A DNA stretch of 64,000 nucleotides from Lingula anatina (Eukaryota > Brachiopoda > Lingulata > Lingulida > Lingulidae). This document shows, in pieces, positions 62,213 to 64,000 of the stretch. The notes beneath the pieces are model-generated. The model was not told the DNA's origin and did no database searches. It saw only the letters and a program-made list of their open reading frames with translations. The stretch's first letter is position 1. Every line of letters begins with the position of its first letter. A program made the position numbers and the translations under genes. The stretch lies in assembly GCF_001039355.2 (NCBI RefSeq), contig NW_019775486.1:54521-118520 (forward strand). Direction: 5' to 3'.

Positions 62213-64000
62213 AAAGGAGACAGAAGGTCAAATAGAAAATGCATCCTCTTTTTTTTCTTTTTACTTTTTCTGGTTTGTGCTACAGTCATTATATAGAGTC
62301 GACCTACATAAGTTGCCACATCACCGGCGTGTTCAGGATTTAAGAAAGCTATTATGAACTGATATAAATAAAAATGATAATAAAGAATTAAAGGAAGCGG
62401 TGGGTGGATGGGGGAGGGGATATGGGAACTTCCAAATTCCAAATTTGCAATCGCTCAAACGATGATGTAAGTTTTTAATAAAAGAAGTGATTCGTTTTTT
62501 TTTTTAATTTTCCTAGACGTACGTTTTCTTTGTAACATGTCGAACTTGCCAAGCTGATGATATGTATATCGAGAATGAAGATGCGCCTACGGACACTGAC
62601 AGGGGCAAAACCTTGGATTATTAAAAGGAAAAGAAAGGGGGTTATTCCCCCTCCGCTTCCCCGCAGCTCTGCTCCTCTTCATTTTCTTGGGTGCAAATAA
62701 AAGTTGTGAAAAAGTGTTTAAAAAATAGGTTGAGGTAACTCGCAGTAACTACTGAAAAAGTAAATTAACATGCTTCAATGGACTTTGAAAGGACCCTTCA
62801 GCTGGTCATAGTGACCCAGACATTCCTACCTGGTGAGACCATGTACTACACATCTTTGCTAGACAGGCAAGATAAGTTTTATGGAGATAAATTACTTCAG
62901 GTTGGATTCACATGTCAAAGCCAAGCTTATAATCGCATGAGTAGGTCAACGATAACGCTCGGTGGAGTCAGTCTCTGAAGCGTTGTCATGGACAGTCCGC
63001 GTGCATGCACAATGGTCACGCTATCGCAAGTGTAGGCCTACGAGTCTGAGGCTTACGTTTGGGTAACTAATGTTTTCAAGAAGATATATATATATATTTT
63101 TTTTTCTTCTGTTTACATGTGTTTCAAAATGCACTTTAATAGCTAAATAATAAAATTTAAAATAAAAGGAAATTAAATTTAAAATAGAATAAAACGAATT
63201 TGAATGAAATGAAATCAAAACAAAACAAATCAAAAATAAGATAAAATAAGATCAACTAAAAAGTAAGATAAAATAAATTAAATAAAAAGTGTTTATTTTT
63301 TCACGTAACATAAACCCTGCATTTCTTTAGTCACCTTGTCAACCACTTATTTAAGAGTATATAACTTTTAAAACATTGGGTTCACTTTGTCTTGTTTTAC
63401 TTGCGTTTGCTGTTATGAGCACTTTTGTTTTGCATCTTTATGGCGCGCGATAGATATGACGATGAAGTCAACGAAAAGTTATGTGAAAAGCAAATCCCCA
63501 AAAGTACCAGGTATTAGAAACTCTTAGGTATTGTAACACATATTTATGTGGACTACATAATCAATGCATGAAAGCATTTTTGATTATACAAATGACTTAG
63601 TTGCGTTGCTTTAACAAAACCGTAACAGAATCTGAAACTAGTTCAGAAAACCAAAATTGCAGAGAGAGTTTCTTCGTCTTGACTCTAGACGCGATTTTTG
63701 TTTTTTTTTTAAACAAGACCAATGATGAACAATTGTTCTATCTTAACTAGATACCCTCGGGAAGAACAGAGAAAAGGGCTAATGACGTTTTTATTTGTGA
63801 GCTGTGTCGTAGTTTTTCTGTTGTTATGTAACTCAAGTTAACATTTTTTAATAACTCATTTATTACATAACACATCCAGCCATGCTGGCTAACTGGTAGA
63901 GAGAGAACAATGCATTATGGGAGATATGTTAATTACATTACAATATGCAACATCTCCCTTTTTTTTTTAATAAAAATAAATCCTGGAATTATTATTTTTT

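Larger units (their letters stand above)
58263..64000. other. Probable intron or intergenic sequence to window end
   Basis: No further exon of the ZIP-like gene and no other gene was recognised. Contents: the foldback element at 58884-59107, a small GTTTCAC-type repeat at 62163-62212, and an A-rich low-complexity block at about 63140-63290. The short frames have no family features. Confidence 0.45.

Overview
The window is nuclear DNA from an intron-rich, AT-rich animal genome. Genes are built from short exons with GT-AG introns, there are many microsatellites and short inverted-repeat elements, and there is no operon structure. Two hemerythrin-family genes point to a lophotrochozoan or other hemerythrin-bearing marine invertebrate (brachiopod, annelid or sipunculan, priapulid); a brachiopod such as Lingula fits well, but that is inference. 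All gene models below were assembled by hand from splice signals, phase and family recognition. Exon coordinates are in each entry.

Layout. 1-3027: no recognised gene, a short tandem repeat and a TA microsatellite. 3028-6582 (+): a cysteine-rich, apparently secreted and furin-processed protein of unknown function, with an assembly gap in its last intron. 8113-9970 (-): flavin reductase / biliverdin reductase B-like enzyme. 12325-15290 (-): a sorting nexin of the SNX10/SNX11 type. It is head-to-head with 15655-19751 (+), an essential myosin light chain. 20973-21045 (-): tRNA-Arg(CCG). 21396-25466 (+): the checkpoint clamp subunit HUS1, followed by a minisatellite that begins inside its last codons. 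26380-28152 (-) and 29610-31258 (+): a head-to-head pair of hemerythrin-like genes, the second lacking one canonical iron-ligand histidine. 32263-34401 (-): a single-RRM, Nop6-like RNA-binding protein. 36026-49300 (+): a Lifeguard/TMBIM (GRINA-like) membrane protein with three successive alternative last coding exons. 49301-57692: no recognised coding sequence. 57693-58262 (+): a first coding exon, probably of a ZIP (SLC39) metal transporter, whose remaining exons were not found before the window ends.

The genes do not form one pathway. They are ordinary cellular genes (DNA-damage checkpoint, endosomal sorting, muscle or cytoskeletal motor, redox, oxygen or iron binding, membrane stress regulation). 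The most unusual material is how tandem repeats interact with exon ends. The Lifeguard start exon is preceded by three extra copies of its own splice acceptor plus ATG. The first alternative terminal exon is preceded by four or five extra copies of its own acceptor. The second is preceded by a degenerate repeat. HUS1 terminal codons plus stop are amplified into an array of about 12 copies. Several families of short inverted-repeat elements, three of them with clear target-site duplications, occupy introns and intergenic DNA, and one has inserted inside the acceptor repeat array.
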